Assembly (NCBI RefSeq): GCF_005845215.1
Contig: NZ_SPHO01000018.1
Span: forward strand, 1-64,000
DNA from: Clostridium sp. 1001271st1 H5
GTDB lineage: Bacteria; Bacillota; Clostridia; Lachnospirales; Lachnospiraceae
Direction: 5' to 3'
DNA: 64,000 nt
The stretch's first letter is position 1. Each line of letters opens with the position of its first letter. The position numbers and the translations under genes are program-made. The notes under the pieces are model-generated. The model was given only the letters and a program-made list of their open reading frames with translations, searched no databases and was not told the origin of the DNA. Below are positions 1 through 7,966 of the stretch, one piece after another.

Positions 1-73
1 GCTTCCAGTCTACACCATGGGTTCTTTCTTTACAAGTTAGCCTCTGAACAGTAACGCGGCACCAGGCAGATGA

Positions 74-85
74 GAACAAATGTTT
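74..85. promoter_or_regulatory. LexA-like (SOS) box, upstream copy
   Basis: The sequence GAACAAATGTTT matches the Gram-positive LexA/DinR box (GAAC, four bases, GTTY). It lies 10 bp upstream of the -35 element of the CpXC gene promoter. An identical 12-mer occurs at 133-144. LexA binding is inferred from sequence only. Confidence 0.55.
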
Positions 86-94
86 ACCTTTTGT

Positions 95-123
95 TTGACA
101 ATATCTGCCATGTTTGATATACT
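95..123 (+). promoter_or_regulatory. Sigma-A promoter of the CpXC gene
   Basis: A perfect -35 TTGACA (95-100), a 17-bp spacer and -10 TATACT (118-123) give a strong predicted promoter. Transcription would start near 130, within or next to the second LexA-like box, leaving a leader of under 30 nt before the start at 157. Confidence 0.8.
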
Positions 124-132
124 TAGTATATC

Positions 133-144
133 GAACAAATGTTT
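133..144. promoter_or_regulatory. LexA-like (SOS) box, downstream copy
   Basis: This is an exact second copy of GAACAAATGTTT, preceded by C and followed by G as in the Gram-positive SOS consensus. It sits just downstream of the -10 element and abuts the SD (GGAGG, 145-149), so a bound repressor would block transcript initiation. Together with the copy at 74-85 it brackets the promoter. Confidence 0.6.
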
Positions 145-156
145 GGAGGCAATGTG

Positions 157-750
157 ATGTCAAGAAACAGAACACATGCAGTTAGATGTCCTGATTGTGG
201 TTCCATCATACCAATTAAAATATATGACAGTATTACCCCATCCGTGAATCCGGAGCTCAGGCAGCGGATTTTAGACGGCAAGTTTGAGATAGTGGTATGT
301 CCTGACTGTAGGGCTGTGTTATACATACAGTATGATATTTTATATCACGATACTGCCGGAAAGTTTATGGTTTGCGTGGGTAAGGATTATTCGGATATGA
401 TTCAGCAGCTGGATTGTCCGGCTGGATATAAGCTGAGATATGTGGATGATTACAGGCAGCTGGCTGAAAAGATACGGATTTTTGAGGCAGGGCTGAGTGA
501 TGAAATCATGGAGATAACAAAAGAGGCCATGCGCCACATGGCAAAAAAGAATCTGGAGCTGTATTATGCGGGTAACTGGAGAAAGCTGATGTATTTTACA
601 GTTCCCGGCCAAGAGAAGCATATAGCGGTATCACAAGGCCTGTATACGCTGGCCAGGAAATATTACGACCAGATTCCCGCAGAGGAAGACCGCGGATTCC
701 GCAGGATTAACCGTAAGTACGCAGAGGCATTAAAGAAGATACGGGTATGA
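157..750 (+). CDS. CpXC-domain zinc-ribbon protein
   Basis: The predicted 197-aa soluble protein has two CPDC knuckles, at residues 11-14 and 48-51, fitting the CpXC domain family, which is thought to bind zinc through paired CPxC motifs. The rest is a mixed alpha/beta region with a basic C-terminus and no membrane segment; its function is unknown. An in-frame ATG exists at 139, but it overlaps a LexA-like box. The ATG at 157 has GGAGG seven bases upstream and is preferred. The gene stands alone, with its own promoter and a terminator just downstream. The paired LexA-like boxes suggest damage-inducible expression, which is an inference. No catalytic residues are recognisable. Confidence 0.8.
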   Translation: MSRNRTHAVRCPDCGSIIPIKIYDSITPSVNPELRQRILDGKFEIVVCPDCRAVLYIQYDILYHDTAGKFMVCVGKDYSDMIQQLDCPAGYKLRYVDDYRQLAEKIRIFEAGLSDEIMEITKEAMRHMAKKNLELYYAGNWRKLMYFTVPGQEKHIAVSQGLYTLARKYYDQIPAEEDRGFRRINRKYAEALKKIRV

Positions 751-790
751 TGATATTCAGAGTGTCCGTATTAGATGGTAAATTACAGGG

Positions 791-822
791 AACTGCCAGT
801 TGTGAAAGACTGGCAGTTTTTT
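791..822 (+). terminator. Intrinsic terminator after the CpXC gene
   Basis: A perfect 10-bp stem (791-800 with 809-818) and an 8-nt loop are followed by a T run. It lies about 40 bp after the stop codon. Confidence 0.9.
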
Positions 823-849
823 AGTGGTAATTTGCTAGTGGTAATTTGC
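822..849. repeat. 14-bp perfect tandem duplication
   Basis: The unit TAGTGGTAATTTGC occurs twice head to tail between the terminator and the end of the convergent regulator gene. It is non-coding and probably a small replication-slippage duplication. Confidence 0.85.
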
Positions 850-861
850 AGGTGAACCAGC

Positions 862-2154
862 TCAGTCCATGGTGGAGCTAAGGCGGATGAGAAGAGGCAG
901 TGTTATCTCTCCCCAGCTGTAATTAAGCATGTAGTCACCCATAAAAGAAGAGACATAGGCGGGAGAGCCGTTTATGAATTCGAATAAATCGCATAAGACG
1001 GTATTTTTATTCACATGTGCACCGGCACGCTGAAATGTGACCATATTTTCAATTGCATATTTTTTTAAGGTGGCGCGAAGCGCCATGATTACACTTCGAT
1101 ATCTGCGTTTAATCTTTTCATCATATGGTTCAGATTCCCATAAACAATCAATCGCCTGTTCCATGGTAACGGTTCCGCCCTGTCGGTCAATGAGAAGGGC
1201 TAAGAATTCCTTGGATTTTTTATTGCTGAAATACACAGGAGCATCGTCCACATACACATCAAACTGGCCGAATGTATGGATAAACACCTTTTTTTGCATG
1301 GCAGGGAGATTCTCAAAGTAAGAAGACAGAAAATCCCTGATGGTAATACAGGCGTCGTTCAGATCCCGGCCCTTTTCCCATTTTAAGACAAGGTAACGGT
1401 ATATATTAGGATTTTTTATTTCAATCAGGGAACAGCATTCGTCAAATATAAATTGGTTTGTAATGGCAGGGATGATGCTGACTGCGCAGTTGGCAGATAT
1501 AAGTTTTGAATAGGCCATGTTATTATCTGTTTCCATAATGATTTTTGGAGTAAATCCTGCGTTGAGACAGTTTTTTTCAGTGATTTTTCTTAGAGGATTT
1601 GTCCTTTTCTGGATAATGAAGGACTCATTGGCCAATTCGGACAAATCCACGGATTTACGCACACCAAAGGCATGTTTTTTGTTGACGGCAAGACATAATG
1701 GCTCTTTCAGCAAAACCATCTCATTGGGCTCCGTCGGAGCGGTTTCCTCGGTTACAATACTGAAGTCACATTGGTTTTCAGTATTGCTCTGGGAAATACT
1801 CAAATCAATTGTTTTGTAAGTTTCTTTCAGGGAAGTAAAAAGCGGGGTCAACAGTCCGCTGCAGGCATGCAATGAGATGCTGACAGGGGCCCGTGTGGGC
1901 TCTGTTCTGATATAAGAGAAGAAATCCTGTAAAGAGGCGTCAATGACATGAGCGCAGCGCAGAAAATGTTCGCCGTGGTCAGTAAGGGAAACCATATCTT
2001 GCGTATGGCGCAGAAGTGTACACTCCAATTCTGTCTGCAAAGCATCTAATGCACTGCAGATGACTTCCACGCTGTCGCCTGTTAAGACGGAAACCTCTTT
2101 TAAATCCCTGCTTTCAGACAGAAGTGAAAAGTAGTGTACTGTTTTTGTATCCAT
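862..2154 (-). CDS. LysR-like regulator with C-terminal SARP/OmpR-type winged helix
   Basis: The predicted 430-aa protein has an N-terminal LysR-like helix-turn-helix (about 1-65) and a LysR substrate-binding domain (about 90-280). A C-terminal segment (about 290-425) begins with FGQFDVYVDD and continues through a winged-helix pattern of the type found in SARP/BTAD and some response-regulator proteins. LysR proteins normally end near residue 300, so the last 130 or so residues are an added second DNA-binding module. The gene is divergent from an M20 amidohydrolase and an AbgT transporter, the arrangement of E. coli abgR with abgABT, so it probably controls those genes in response to a p-aminobenzoyl-glutamate-like or N-acyl amino acid ligand. 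Domain identities come from reading the sequence; ligand and targets are inferred. Confidence 0.8.
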   Translation of the reverse strand: MDTKTVHYFSLLSESRDLKEVSVLTGDSVEVICSALDALQTELECTLLRHTQDMVSLTDHGEHFLRCAHVIDASLQDFFSYIRTEPTRAPVSISLHACSGLLTPLFTSLKETYKTIDLSISQSNTENQCDFSIVTEETAPTEPNEMVLLKEPLCLAVNKKHAFGVRKSVDLSELANESFIIQKRTNPLRKITEKNCLNAGFTPKIIMETDNNMAYSKLISANCAVSIIPAITNQFIFDECCSLIEIKNPNIYRYLVLKWEKGRDLNDACITIRDFLSSYFENLPAMQKKVFIHTFGQFDVYVDDAPVYFSNKKSKEFLALLIDRQGGTVTMEQAIDCLWESEPYDEKIKRRYRSVIMALRATLKKYAIENMVTFQRAGAHVNKNTVLCDLFEFINGSPAYVSSFMGDYMLNYSWGEITLPLLIRLSSTMD

Positions 2155-2203
2155 AATTATCCAATCCCCCTTTGACTGATTATTTCCGGAACGTAATAAC
2201 TAT

Positions 2204-2232
2204 ATTATACAAACGATTTCAGGATAACACAA
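2204..2232 (-). promoter_or_regulatory. Promoter of the LysR-like regulator gene
   Basis: On the minus strand, -35 TTGTGT (2227-2232), a 17-bp spacer and a perfect -10 TATAAT (2204-2209) lie about 50 bp upstream of the regulator start. Confidence 0.65.
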
Positions 2233-2339
2233 TGCGGAGGGGGCAAAGGGGAGATGAATGAAACAGCTGCTGAAATAGCTGATATTTGGCGGAACAATAG
2301 CGGAATATAGGGAGTTGGTTTGGTATTTTAGTGATATAA

Positions 2340-2351
2340 GTTACCGGTAAC
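2340..2351. promoter_or_regulatory. 12-bp palindrome before the M20 gene, candidate operator
   Basis: GTTACCGGTAAC is a perfect palindrome ending 11 bases before the SD of the amidohydrolase gene. Its place in the divergent intergenic region makes it a plausible operator for the adjacent regulator. No binding motif is known for this fusion, so the role is inferred. Confidence 0.35.
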
Positions 2352-2379
2352 CCGTGGTTTGAAGGAGGAGGAGATAGGA

Positions 2380-3684
2380 ATGGAATTCAATCGGATTAAA
2401 GAGGATGAATTGACGAGAGAATTAATTCAATTTCGAAGACAGAGACACAAGATGCCCGAAAACGCGTGGACGGAATTTCTGACCACTTCGGAAATCATCA
2501 AGAAACTGCAGGAGTTTGGAATTCCTTATATTTTCGGAAGGGATGTTCATGTCCGGGGAGAGAGATACGGTGTGCCGCCGGAAGATGTACTGGAAAAGTG
2601 TATGCAGCGTGCAGTTGGAGAGGGGGCGGACCCGGAGCTGGTAGAGAGGATGAGAGGCGGATATACAGGGGTGGTCGGAGTGATAGATACCGGAAAACCT
2701 GGTCCTGTAACAGCCATAAGGTTTGACATCGACTGCAATGATGTAGAGGAATGTTTAGGCGGGGAACATTTTCCTGCCAGAGAGCATTTTGCCTCAATAC
2801 ATCCTGATTTAATGCATGCATGCGGCCATGATGTCCATACTGCAATTGGAATCGGAGCCGCAAAGGTACTATCTGTTTATAAAGACCAGCTGTGCGGTAA
2901 AATCAAGCTGATTTTCCAGGCCGCAGAGGAGGGCGCACGGGGAGGTGCGTCAATGGCGGCAAGCGGTATACTGGATGATGTGGATTATCTCTTTGGAGGC
3001 CATGTTGCTGATATGACAAGCCGTCTTGGCCAGTTTGCAGCTTCCACCAAGAATGGAAGCATTAGCTACAAAGTGGACCTGATATTCAAGGGGCTGTCTG
3101 CACATGCTGGTATGGCACCTGAAATGGGACATAATGCCCTTGCTGCCGCTGCCACGGCCACGCTGAACATACTGGGAATATCCAGACACAGCGCAGGCAG
3201 GACCAGGGTAAATGTGGGCGCCTGTATAGCAGGACCGGGAAGAAATGTCATCCCGGACCATGCTCTGCTAAAGGCAGAGGTCAGGGGCCTTACGGACGAT
3301 TTGAATGAATATATGTTCAACCGGATGGTGACAATAGCAGAGGCCGCGGCCCGGATGTATGAGTGTGATTTTACTTATAAAATAATGGGCCACTCCATCG
3401 ATGCTGCATGTGATGAGGAAATGACGGCTGTGGCATATGAAGCGGCAAAAGAGACAGCCGGAGTCACGCAGATGGATTCCTTTCATGATATGCTGGGAGG
3501 CGGGGAAGATGTTACCTTTATGATGAAGGAAGTGCAGAAGCATGGAGGAAAGGCCACCTTTATGTGGCTTGGCTGTGATTCCACAGCGCCAAATCATAAT
3601 AGTAATTTCAGTGTAAATGAAGATGTGATTCCGTTGACTGTCCGTTTGTTCAGCACTATGGTTTTTAAGCTGAATGGGGTTTAG
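2380..3684 (+). CDS. M20-family amidohydrolase (AbgA/AbgB-like)
   Basis: The 434-aa predicted metallo-amidohydrolase belongs to the M20 peptidase/aminoacylase family. Visible motifs are the metal-binding MHACGHDVHT, the catalytic QAAEEG, a FDIDCND stretch where the family has FRADMDA, and FGGHVADMT. These enzymes hydrolyse N-acyl or p-aminobenzoyl amino acids in the cytoplasm. E. coli uses an AbgA-AbgB heterodimer, but only one subunit is present here, so it may be a homodimer. An upstream TTG at 2359 is in frame, but the ATG at 2380 has AAGGAGGAGG seven bases before it and is preferred. It is followed 23 bp later by the AbgT transporter, as one transcript. Exact substrate is unknown. Confidence 0.88.
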   Translation: MEFNRIKEDELTRELIQFRRQRHKMPENAWTEFLTTSEIIKKLQEFGIPYIFGRDVHVRGERYGVPPEDVLEKCMQRAVGEGADPELVERMRGGYTGVVGVIDTGKPGPVTAIRFDIDCNDVEECLGGEHFPAREHFASIHPDLMHACGHDVHTAIGIGAAKVLSVYKDQLCGKIKLIFQAAEEGARGGASMAASGILDDVDYLFGGHVADMTSRLGQFAASTKNGSISYKVDLIFKGLSAHAGMAPEMGHNALAAAATATLNILGISRHSAGRTRVNVGACIAGPGRNVIPDHALLKAEVRGLTDDLNEYMFNRMVTIAEAAARMYECDFTYKIMGHSIDAACDEEMTAVAYEAAKETAGVTQMDSFHDMLGGGEDVTFMMKEVQKHGGKATFMWLGCDSTAPNHNSNFSVNEDVIPLTVRLFSTMVFKLNGV

Positions 3685-3707
3685 GTATGTAAAGGAGATG
3701 GGTAAAA

Positions 3708-5264
3708 ATGACGAAAGATAAGGAAAGTAAAAATAGTGGGTTTATCCGGTTCGCTAAATATATTGAAAAGGTTGGCAATAAGCTTCCGCATCCATTTTAT
3801 TTATTTTTAGTCTTAATTGGGATTGTACTGATTGCTTCGTTTATATGCAGTAAATTGGGGGTTACGGTCAGCTATACCACCGCATCACAAAAGGGTGAAA
3901 TCCAGGAGGTGACAGCTGGGGTTGTCAACATGTGTTCCAAAGCAGAGCTGCAAAAGTGGCTGGCCAATTTTATTAAGGCATTTACAGATAGTCCCAACCT
4001 TACCTCAGTCCTGATAATTACTATGTGTGTGGCCATATGTGATGAGAGCCAGTTCTTTAAGGTCGGACTGCGCAAGCTTCTTTACAATGCTCCCAACAGC
4101 ATGATAACATTTGTTCTGGCCATGGTAGGTGTCTGTTCCAATATCTGTTCAGACGGTGGAACAATACTGGCGGTTATGCTCGGCGCTATTGTTTTTAAGG
4201 CCATAGGCAGAAACCCGTGGATTGGAATTATTGTGGCATATGGTTCTGCGGGCGCCGGTTACATGGGCAATTTACTGCCGTCCGTTGGGGATGTGGTTGT
4301 ATCTTCAATTACCAATGGCGTTTCAGAACCATTGGGATATACCATGAATCCGATGGTAAACTATTTCTTTCAGGCCGCAGCCTGTATTGTGTTGGCATTA
4401 GTGACTACTATAATCACTGAAAAGGTTCTCGTTCCCCTGTATGGGGACACAGACAGAAAAGCGGGTGCATCAAGTGACCGTTCTTTGCTGGAATTGTCAT
4501 CTGAAGAAAACAGGGGAATGAAATTTACCGCCATTGGAACGATGGTTTTTATTGTTATGATGCTTGTATTCTGTATGCCGTCAAACGGTTTCCTGCGCTC
4601 AGATGAAGGAAATCTGCTGCCCAGTTCTCCGCTGATGTCCGGCCTGGTTCCTATCATCTCCATCTTTTTTGTTATTCTGGGGGTATCGTACGGAGTGGGT
4701 TCAGGCGTCATTAAACATAAAAATGATATTCCTAAAATGATGGCCAATGGTGTGAAGAGCGTTTCATCGCTGGTTCTGATTCTGTTTGTTGTATCTGAAA
4801 TGCTTTACGTATTCAATAAAAGTAATCTGGCAACCATAATTTCAGTAAACGGGGAACGGCTTTTAGAGTCCATTCATTTTACCGGTTTGCCGCTGATGAT
4901 TGCTTTTATAGTGGTAATAGCTGTAACAAACCTGTTTATGTACAGCGCATCCGCCAAGTGGATGATACTGGCTCCCATATTCGTACCAATGTTTTTAAAC
5001 CTTGGCATAAACCCGGTCACAACCCAATGCCTGTACAGAATAGGAGACTCATGCACCAATAATCTGACTCCTTTAAATGCAGCGATTGTGTTCGCAATTT
5101 CAATGATGAATCAATACCGTATACCGGAGATAAATAAGGAAGAGGCTGGCATGGGAACATTATTATCGGGCCAGGTGGTCTTCTCCATCGTGTATCTGGG
5201 CGTACTGATAGCAATGTTTCTTGTGTTTTATTTTTGCGGTATCCCCTTAGGTCTTGGAGGTTGA
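3708..5264 (+). CDS. AbgT-family p-aminobenzoyl-glutamate transporter
   Basis: The 518-aa polytopic membrane protein has many hydrophobic segments and AbgT-family features: an N-terminal KLPHPFYLFL stretch, a CSDGGTILAVMLGAI segment and a C-terminal NLTPLNAAIVFAI segment. AbgT proteins import p-aminobenzoyl-glutamate, and some members export sulfonamides. Pairing with an M20 amidohydrolase under a divergent LysR-like regulator supports uptake followed by intracellular hydrolysis. Length is typical for the family. The start has AAAGGAG ten bases upstream. Substrate assignment rests on family and context; related dipeptide-like or acylated amino acids are possible. Confidence 0.88.
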   Translation: MTKDKESKNSGFIRFAKYIEKVGNKLPHPFYLFLVLIGIVLIASFICSKLGVTVSYTTASQKGEIQEVTAGVVNMCSKAELQKWLANFIKAFTDSPNLTSVLIITMCVAICDESQFFKVGLRKLLYNAPNSMITFVLAMVGVCSNICSDGGTILAVMLGAIVFKAIGRNPWIGIIVAYGSAGAGYMGNLLPSVGDVVVSSITNGVSEPLGYTMNPMVNYFFQAAACIVLALVTTIITEKVLVPLYGDTDRKAGASSDRSLLELSSEENRGMKFTAIGTMVFIVMMLVFCMPSNGFLRSDEGNLLPSSPLMSGLVPIISIFFVILGVSYGVGSGVIKHKNDIPKMMANGVKSVSSLVLILFVVSEMLYVFNKSNLATIISVNGERLLESIHFTGLPLMIAFIVVIAVTNLFMYSASAKWMILAPIFVPMFLNLGINPVTTQCLYRIGDSCTNNLTPLNAAIVFAISMMNQYRIPEINKEEAGMGTLLSGQVVFSIVYLGVLIAMFLVFYFCGIPLGLGG

Positions 5265-5409
5265 GACAAAATAACCCGGGAATATGGGTGAAACGGCCTG
5301 CTTCATCCGCCCATCCGTCTATTGCCAGAATCCTGGTTTTATGATAAAATCCATATGGGATAAAATCAAGATATGCGCTGCGGCAGGCAGTGCGGAATGG
5401 AGAAGACGA

Positions 5410-5703
5410 ATGAAAGCATTTGATTGCGTTAACAAGCAGGAAGTTGAAGTGACGAAGGAAGGTTTGATTGACTTCATGAAAAAGGACCGCCAGATTGATA
5501 TGAAGTTTGCTGAGAAGAGAACGGATGACATGGGATATCTGACCTGGGATGCGGAGAACTGGACCTGTGTGGATGGACAGAACAAGTTTATGCGCTGTTA
5601 TTCACTGGAAGGCCGTGTGCTGAGAGATTCCACCACCCATAATATTTATGATATGGAAAATGACTTTTTCCCGGAACAGGCCATGGAGATTCAGATTAAC
5701 TAA
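5410..5703 (+). CDS. Small hypothetical protein (97 aa)
   Basis: I do not recognise this family. The protein is short, soluble and charged, with Trp- and Tyr-containing segments (YLTWDAENWTC) and no signal peptide or membrane helix. The reading frame is open from about 5284, but the ATG at 5410 with a GGAGA six bases upstream is a more plausible start. It follows the AbgT gene by about 145 bp with no visible terminator between, and a strong terminator follows it, so it may be the last gene of that transcript. Function unknown. Confidence 0.5.
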   Translation: MKAFDCVNKQEVEVTKEGLIDFMKKDRQIDMKFAEKRTDDMGYLTWDAENWTCVDGQNKFMRCYSLEGRVLRDSTTHNIYDMENDFFPEQAMEIQIN

Positions 5704-5744
5704 TCAGGAAGGTGTGTTTATCTATTTACTTAATCATTCATTGA

Positions 5745-5775
5745 CAAAAGACGGCGGAAGCCGTCTTTTGTTGTT
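5745..5775 (+). terminator. Intrinsic terminator
   Basis: A perfect 11-bp stem CAAAAGACGGC with its complement (5745-5755 with 5760-5770) and a GGAA tetraloop is followed by a T-rich tail. It ends the abg-type transcription unit. Confidence 0.85.
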
Positions 5776-5816
5776 GTGCTTTGCTTATTTGTGTGAAAAA
5801 GAAAAGCAGTTAGTTA

Positions 5817-5985
5817 TCCTTATACCCCTGAAGAGAGGAGTAGCCAGCGGGCGGTTCCCGCTGGCTGAGTATTATGAAAAAAAGTTATTAGCATTGACCT
5901 TTTACAATAGATAGTATATTCAGAAAATGTGAGCAGTCTGTTGCAAAAGTGTGAACGGTTTGTAATAAGTTTATGAATGAAATAA
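5817..5985 (+). ncRNA. Structured intergenic element, copy 1 (candidate RNA)
   Basis: This non-coding stretch is clearly related to 7967-8130. It holds an AG-rich segment, a 10-bp hairpin (AGCCAGCGGG with its complement, 5842-5866, 5-nt loop), an invariant GAGTATTATGAAAAAAAGT block (5867-5885) and an invariant TGAGCAGTCTGTTGC block (5930-5944), then a conserved GTGAAC-GTTTGTAA tail. The other copy keeps the stem with a compensatory pair change, arguing for RNA structure. It lies between a terminator and the guanine riboswitch promoter. It does not match any riboswitch I can recall. Strand is assumed from the polarity of the AG-rich segment and flanking genes. Confidence 0.5.
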
Positions 5986-6037
5986 GAATGTACAAATTGC
6001 ACAAAAAACAGGAAGATTTCTTGACTAAAAAAGCCAA

Positions 6038-6066
6038 TAGACTAAAAAAGATTTAGAGTATATAAT
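6038..6066 (+). promoter_or_regulatory. Promoter of the riboswitch-permease unit
   Basis: A weak -35 TAGACT (6038-6043), a 17-bp spacer and a perfect -10 TATAAT (6061-6066) place the transcript start near 6073, about 25 nt before the aptamer. Confidence 0.6.
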
Positions 6067-6096
6067 TAATTTTGTATTAAATATTGGTGCTATTCA

Positions 6097-6184
6097 CTAT
6101 GTATATCCTGAGAATTGGCTCAGAGTATCTACCAACTACCGTAAAGAGTTGACTACATGGCTTTTTGTAGTTGGCTCTTTTTTT
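6097..6184 (+). promoter_or_regulatory. Guanine-class purine riboswitch with terminator
   Basis: The aptamer spans 6097-6160. P1 pairs CTATGTA (6097-6103) with TACATGG (6154-6160); P2 pairs CTGAG with CTCAG; the J2/3 sequence AGTATCTACC and the L3 sequence ACCGTAAA match the purine class. The specificity position (C74 in xpt numbering) is C6153, which in this class selects guanine or hypoxanthine over adenine. A 12-bp terminator (6146-6157 with 6166-6177, including G-T pairs) followed by seven Ts reuses the 3' strands of P3 and P1, so aptamer and terminator are mutually exclusive. It controls the downstream NCS2 permease. Confidence 0.92.
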
Positions 6185-6312
6185 GCAGTTAGGTATTTGC
6201 CCATGGGAGGGGGCGGGAATGATAGGGCTGCAGGATTCCAACTACAATGGATAGCGGAAAGAGAAATCTGTACATATCACGCAGATTAAAACATGACATG
6301 GAGGACATAGTA

Positions 6313-7731
6313 TTGAAACAAAAAACAGGATGCGTAGACCGCTTTTTTCAGGTCTCCCAAAACCATTCAAACGTAAGGACGGAAGTGCTTGCAGGAATCA
6401 CCACATTTATCACCATTGCCTATATTCTTATTTTGAATCCACAGATTTTATCGGACCCATATGTCATCATGGGGGATGCTGTCATGGCAGGAAAGATTGC
6501 AAACGGCGTATTCATCGGCACATGTATCGGAGCGTTCATTGGTACCATCCTTTGTGCCCTGTATGCCAAGGTTCCCTTTGCTCAGGCTCCGGGAATGGGC
6601 CTGAATGCGTTTTTTGCGTACACAGTTGTACTGGGAATGGGCTACACCTATGGCCAGGCACTGGTCGTTGTGTTTATCTCAGGCATTTTCTTTATAGTGA
6701 TAACAGCCATCGGCCTGCGGGAAGCAATCATACGTTCCATACCAGATGCAGTTAAGACAGCCATCACCCCCGGCATCGGCCTGTTCATCACCATCATCGG
6801 ACTGAAAAATGCAGGAATTGTCATCTCCAATCCAGCCACCCTTGTAAGTCTGGTGGATTTTTCACAGTGGAAGATAGATGGGGCGGACCTGGCCCTCATG
6901 AGCAGCGCATTGGTTGCGCTGGCCGGACTGGTCATCATGGGAGTGCTTCATGCGAGAAAAATCAAGGGCTCTATCCTGTTGGGCATTGTGGCTGCAACGC
7001 TCTTAGGAATACCGCTTGGTGTAACCCACCTCTCAAACCTGGATATGAATATCGGATTAAAATTCAGGGATTTTGCAGAGGTGTCATTCATGAAAATGGA
7101 TTTCGCCGGATTATTTTCAGGTCCAAACATGGTGGAAACCATATTTACGGTAACCATGCTGGTAATCAGCTTTTCGCTGGTTAACATGTTTGATTCCATC
7201 GGCACCCTTCTGGGCGCAGCCAAGCAGTCCGGCATGATTGATGAAAATGGCGAGGTTATCCGGATGAAGCAGGCTCTGATGTCGGATGCCATCTCTACGG
7301 CCGCCGGCGCAATGGTAGGCACATCCACAGTAACCACCGTGGTGGAATCCAGTGCAGGAATCGCAGCAGGAGGCCGTACAGGACTTACCAGCCTGGTGAC
7401 AGCCCTTATGTTTCTGGGAGCCATTCTCTTTGTGCCCATTGTCAGCATAGTTCCCGCAGCAGCCACTGCACCGGCGCTGATTTTCGTGGGCATCCTGATG
7501 CTGGGAAATATCAGGGATGTGGACTTTGGTGAAATGACCAATGCGCTTCCCGCTTTCTGCACCATTGTTTTTATGCCCTTTACATATTCCATTGCTAACG
7601 GCGTTGCATTTGGATTAATCACATACTGCCTGATGAAGCTTACCACCGGCAGGAGACAGGATGTGAAGGTTCTTACACTGGCGATTTCTGTTGTATTCGT
7701 TGTAAGGTATGCATTTATGACATTGGGTTAG
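6313..7731 (+). CDS. NCS2-family guanine/hypoxanthine permease
   Basis: The predicted 472-aa membrane transporter of the AzgA-like NCS2 branch has many hydrophobic segments. Recognisable motifs are NVRTEVLAGITTF near the N-terminus, PGMGLNAFFAYTVV, and the DSIGTLLG and STVTTVVESSAGIAAGGRTG segments typical of purine permeases. It imports guanine or hypoxanthine with protons. Upstream in-frame ATGs exist at 6247 and 6298, but neither has an SD; the TTG at 6313 has GGAGG eight bases before it and gives the N-terminal length usual for the family. Expression is governed by the guanine-class riboswitch, which agrees with its predicted substrate. A terminator follows. Confidence 0.88.
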   Translation: MKQKTGCVDRFFQVSQNHSNVRTEVLAGITTFITIAYILILNPQILSDPYVIMGDAVMAGKIANGVFIGTCIGAFIGTILCALYAKVPFAQAPGMGLNAFFAYTVVLGMGYTYGQALVVVFISGIFFIVITAIGLREAIIRSIPDAVKTAITPGIGLFITIIGLKNAGIVISNPATLVSLVDFSQWKIDGADLALMSSALVALAGLVIMGVLHARKIKGSILLGIVAATLLGIPLGVTHLSNLDMNIGLKFRDFAEVSFMKMDFAGLFSGPNMVETIFTVTMLVISFSLVNMFDSIGTLLGAAKQSGMIDENGEVIRMKQALMSDAISTAAGAMVGTSTVTTVVESSAGIAAGGRTGLTSLVTALMFLGAILFVPIVSIVPAAATAPALIFVGILMLGNIRDVDFGEMTNALPAFCTIVFMPFTYSIANGVAFGLITYCLMKLTTGRRQDVKVLTLAISVVFVVRYAFMTLG

Positions 7732-7801
7732 AAGGAAAGGAACTGTTTTATTCGTAAGGGCGGACTTTAGACAGGAAACAAAACAGGGTACCGCAAAATA
7801 C

Positions 7802-7848
7802 ACAGGAAGCTGGCAGATACTATGCTGACAGCTTCCTGTTGTTTTTTT
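7802..7848 (+). terminator. Intrinsic terminator after the permease
   Basis: An 11-bp stem ACAGGAAGCTG with its complement (7802-7812 with 7829-7839) is followed by TGTTTTTTT. Confidence 0.88.
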
Positions 7849-7966
7849 GCTGAACTATCCCTGTTCCGGACAGAGGAAAGGGTTGGGGGAACAAGAAAAA
7901 ATAAGCCGCACTATAAAATCAGGGCCGGGTATGGTAAAATACAGTTATTCAGATGCTGCCTGTTAA

